Below are positions 5,408 through 7,014 of a DNA stretch of 7,014 nucleotides, piece after piece. Under the pieces are notes generated by a model. The model saw only the letters and a program-made list of their open reading frames with translations. It was not told where the DNA came from and did not search any database. This stretch comes from an uncultured Bacteroidales bacterium. Its GTDB lineage: Bacteria > Bacteroidota > Bacteroidia > Bacteroidales > Muribaculaceae. The stretch is from NCBI GenBank assembly GCA_900554345.1, contig USHH01000119.1:1-7014 (forward strand), read 5' to 3'. Every line of letters begins with the position of its first letter. Position 1 is the first letter of the stretch. Made by a program: the position numbers and the translations under genes.

Positions 5408-6919
5408 ATGGACAATAAATTTCAAATGGTGGCCAAGACATTCGGTGGCCTGGAGGAGGTGCTCCGCGATGAGCTGATAGCCCTCGGCGCCGGGAATGTC
5501 GAGATGGGAAAACGCATGGTGGCCTTCGAGGGCGACCTGGAGATGATGTACCGTGCCAACCTATGCTGCCGCACGGCGCTCAGGATCCTGAAGCCTATAG
5601 CAAAATTCACCGCCGACGACACCGACGAGCTCTACGACGCCGTGCGCGACTACGACTGGAGCCAGGTGATGGGCCCCGACTCCACTTTCTGCATCGACTC
5701 GACGGTCAACAGCCGTGAGTTCACCCATTCCAAGTATGTCAGCTATAGAGTGAAAGACGGCATAGCCGATCATTTCTCCGACAAATACGGACGCCGCCCC
5801 TCCGTGAGGCTCACCGGCGCCGACGTGCAGCTCAACGTGCATATCCTCGACAACCGCATCACCATCTCGCTCGACTCCAGCGGCGAGCCCCTGAGCAAGC
5901 GGGGCTATCGCGTGGAGCAGACCGAGGCCCCCATCAACGAGGTGCTCGCCGCCGGCATCATCATGATGACGGGATGGCGCGGCGACTGCGACCTGGCCGA
6001 CCCCATGTGTGGCTCCGGCACCTTCCTAATCGAGGCGGCACTCATCGCCGCCAACATCAACCCGGGCATCTTCCGTCAGGGTTTCGCCTTCGAGAAATGG
6101 CCCGACTTCGACAGGGAGCTCTTCGAGCGCCTCTACAACGATGACTCCGCCGAGCGGGAGGTCAATATAAAGATCTACGGCGGCGACATCGACCCGGAAG
6201 CCGTGTCTATCGCGCGCCGCAACATACGCTCGGCCAAGGTCGACGACATGGTGGAGCTCGTGTGCCGCCCATTCAGCGAATGGACCGACAACGCTCCCGA
6301 CGGCGTGCTCGTCACCAATCCGCCTTACGGGGAGCGCCTGAAACCGGAGAACATCACCGCCCTCTATAAGAGCATCGGCTCCACTCTCAAGAACTATTTC
6401 AAGGGATGGCACGCCTGGATCATCGGCTACCGCGACGAGCATTTCTCAGCCATAGGCCTCAAACCCACCACGAAGATTCCCCTCGACAACGGAAGCCTCG
6501 AATGCTCGCTGAGGGAATACGTGATGTTTGACGGCTCCTATTCCGACTTCCGCGCCTCGGGCAACGACCTCGGACGCGACGACGAGCAGCGCGAGGACCG
6601 CCGCCCCAGAAAGATGAAGCATATCTCCAACGACGAATGGAAGAAGGAGACGCGTAAGTTCCAGGGCATGCGCCACAGCAAGCCCCGCCGTGACGACCGC
6701 GGCGACCGTGAGGAGCGTCAGGACCGTAAGGGGCGCTTCGACCGCGACCGCCGCTTCGACCGCGACGAGCGCCGCGACAGCGCGTTCGCTCCCGCTCGCC
6801 ACGTGGCCAACCGCGGCCCCAGGCTCCCGGAAGATTCCGCCGTAGTGTTCGATGTGCCGCGCCTGCGCAAGCGCAAGGGCTGGAAGAAACCGGGCGAAGC
6901 CTCCGACGCGGAGTCATGA
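5408..6919 (+). CDS. THUMP-domain class I SAM-dependent RNA methyltransferase, RlmL N-domain type (probable 23S rRNA guanine-N2 methyltransferase)
   Basis: The protein has 503 residues. An N-terminal ferredoxin-like/THUMP RNA-binding part covers about 1-155 (FGGLEEVLRDEL near the start, then the THUMP core). A Rossmann methyltransferase domain follows. Its motif I is DPMCGSGTFLIEAAL (from Asp198), the acidic loop is GGDIDPEAV, and the catalytic motif IV is NPPYGERL (304-311), typical of base-amino methylation. This matches the N-terminal half of E. coli RlmL, which makes m2G2445 in 23S rRNA. The RlmK half is absent, as in many non-enterobacterial homologues. The exact target here is inferred. 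From about residue 381 the protein becomes a low-complexity, Arg/Asp/Lys-rich tail of about 120 residues with RFDRD repeats. It ends in a less biased block (VVFDVPRLRKRKGW). The tail is probably disordered and may bind RNA. The gene starts 16 bases after ftsZ without SD, so it may share the ftsZ transcript. Confidence 0.88.
   Translation: MDNKFQMVAKTFGGLEEVLRDELIALGAGNVEMGKRMVAFEGDLEMMYRANLCCRTALRILKPIAKFTADDTDELYDAVRDYDWSQVMGPDSTFCIDSTVNSREFTHSKYVSYRVKDGIADHFSDKYGRRPSVRLTGADVQLNVHILDNRITISLDSSGEPLSKRGYRVEQTEAPINEVLAAGIIMMTGWRGDCDLADPMCGSGTFLIEAALIAANINPGIFRQGFAFEKWPDFDRELFERLYNDDSAEREVNIKIYGGDIDPEAVSIARRNIRSAKVDDMVELVCRPFSEWTDNAPDGVLVTNPPYGERLKPENITALYKSIGSTLKNYFKGWHAWIIGYRDEHFSAIGLKPTTKIPLDNGSLECSLREYVMFDGSYSDFRASGNDLGRDDEQREDRRPRKMKHISNDEWKKETRKFQGMRHSKPRRDDRGDREERQDRKGRFDRDRRFDRDERRDSAFAPARHVANRGPRLPEDSAVVFDVPRLRKRKGWKKPGEASDAES
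6734..6766 (+). repeat. Direct 15-bp repeat in the methyltransferase tail
   Basis: CGCTTCGACCGCGAC occurs at 6734-6748 and again at 6752-6766, an 18-base (six-codon) period. Both copies encode RFDRD within the charged tail. The surrounding region (about 6690-6780) is rich in looser CGNGAC/GACCG units. This suggests growth of the tail by in-frame slippage or duplication. Confidence 0.85.
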
Positions 6920-6958
6920 ATCCATAACAAGTCTTAATCCTGTGAAAACATCAGCCGT

Positions 6959-7014
6959 ATGAAAGAACGTCTCAACATATTGATACTCGGGCATGGCGCC
7001 AGAGAGTCGGCCAT
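6959..7014 (+). CDS. purD: Probable phosphoribosylamine--glycine ligase (PurD), N-terminus only
   Basis: Only 18 complete codons are visible before the window ends: MKERLNILILGHGARESA. The hydrophobic strand followed by LGxGxRExA matches the start of the PurD N-terminal domain (commonly LLLGSGGREHA). PurD is a cytoplasmic ATP-grasp enzyme that joins glycine to 5-phosphoribosylamine in purine synthesis. The gene starts 39 bases after the methyltransferase stop, on the same strand, with no SD and no clear terminator between them. His and Ala in the GHGARES loop differ from the usual GSGGREH, and with so few residues the call is moderate. Another nucleotide-binding protein cannot be excluded. 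Confidence 0.6.
   Translation, partial: MKERLNILILGHGARESA

Noticed and set aside
6920..6958. Terminator between the methyltransferase gene and purD
   Set aside because: No GC-rich inverted repeat followed by a T run is visible in the 39 bases.

Overview
The window looks like two unrelated pieces of DNA joined near position 1510-1530. The left piece (1 to about 1520) has moderate GC, canonical AGGAGG ribosome binding sites and tightly overlapping genes. It encodes two related double helix-turn-helix proteins and the N-terminal half of a ParA/Soj-type ATPase. This gene set is typical of integrative/conjugative elements or plasmids of gut Clostridia (Firmicutes). The right piece (about 1526 to 7014) is mostly GC-rich and lacks Shine-Dalgarno sequences before ftsA, ftsZ and the methyltransferase gene. 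It carries a Bacteroidales-style division cluster (murC tail, ftsQ, ftsA, ftsZ). The protein sequences suggest a Muribaculaceae-like gut Bacteroidales member, but the taxon is inferred from memory of families, not from a search.

Layout, all on the + strand: partial double-HTH gene (2-511); second double-HTH gene (513-1088); an ORF that starts as ParA (1070 to about 1510) and ends as the C-terminus of UDP-N-acetylmuramate--L-alanine ligase MurC (about 1526-1762); ftsQ (1762-2577); ftsA (2608-3948); ftsZ (3994-5391); a THUMP/Rossmann 23S rRNA guanine methyltransferase of the RlmL N-domain type with a long Arg/Asp-rich tail (5408-6919); and the first 18 codons of a probable purD (6959 to the edge). 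Gaps between genes on the right are 45 bases or less, with no visible terminator, so murC to ftsZ, and perhaps beyond, probably forms one transcription unit. No intergenic stretch exceeds 300 bases.

The right-hand genes work together in envelope growth and division. MurC makes the UDP-MurNAc-L-Ala precursor of peptidoglycan, FtsQ is the membrane-anchored POTRA-domain divisome scaffold, FtsA tethers FtsZ to the membrane, and FtsZ forms the Z-ring. The methyltransferase (ribosome modification) and PurD (purine synthesis) are housekeeping genes. The left-hand genes look like a maintenance/regulation module of a mobile element.

The most important observation is the in-frame ParA-MurC chimera. 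ParA loses roughly its C-terminal 40%, and the same point marks the start of a MurC fragment with no upstream MurC. An assembly chimera at a short shared stretch, or less likely a real recombination, explains this better than a new fusion protein. I do not see a convincing new biological system in the window.
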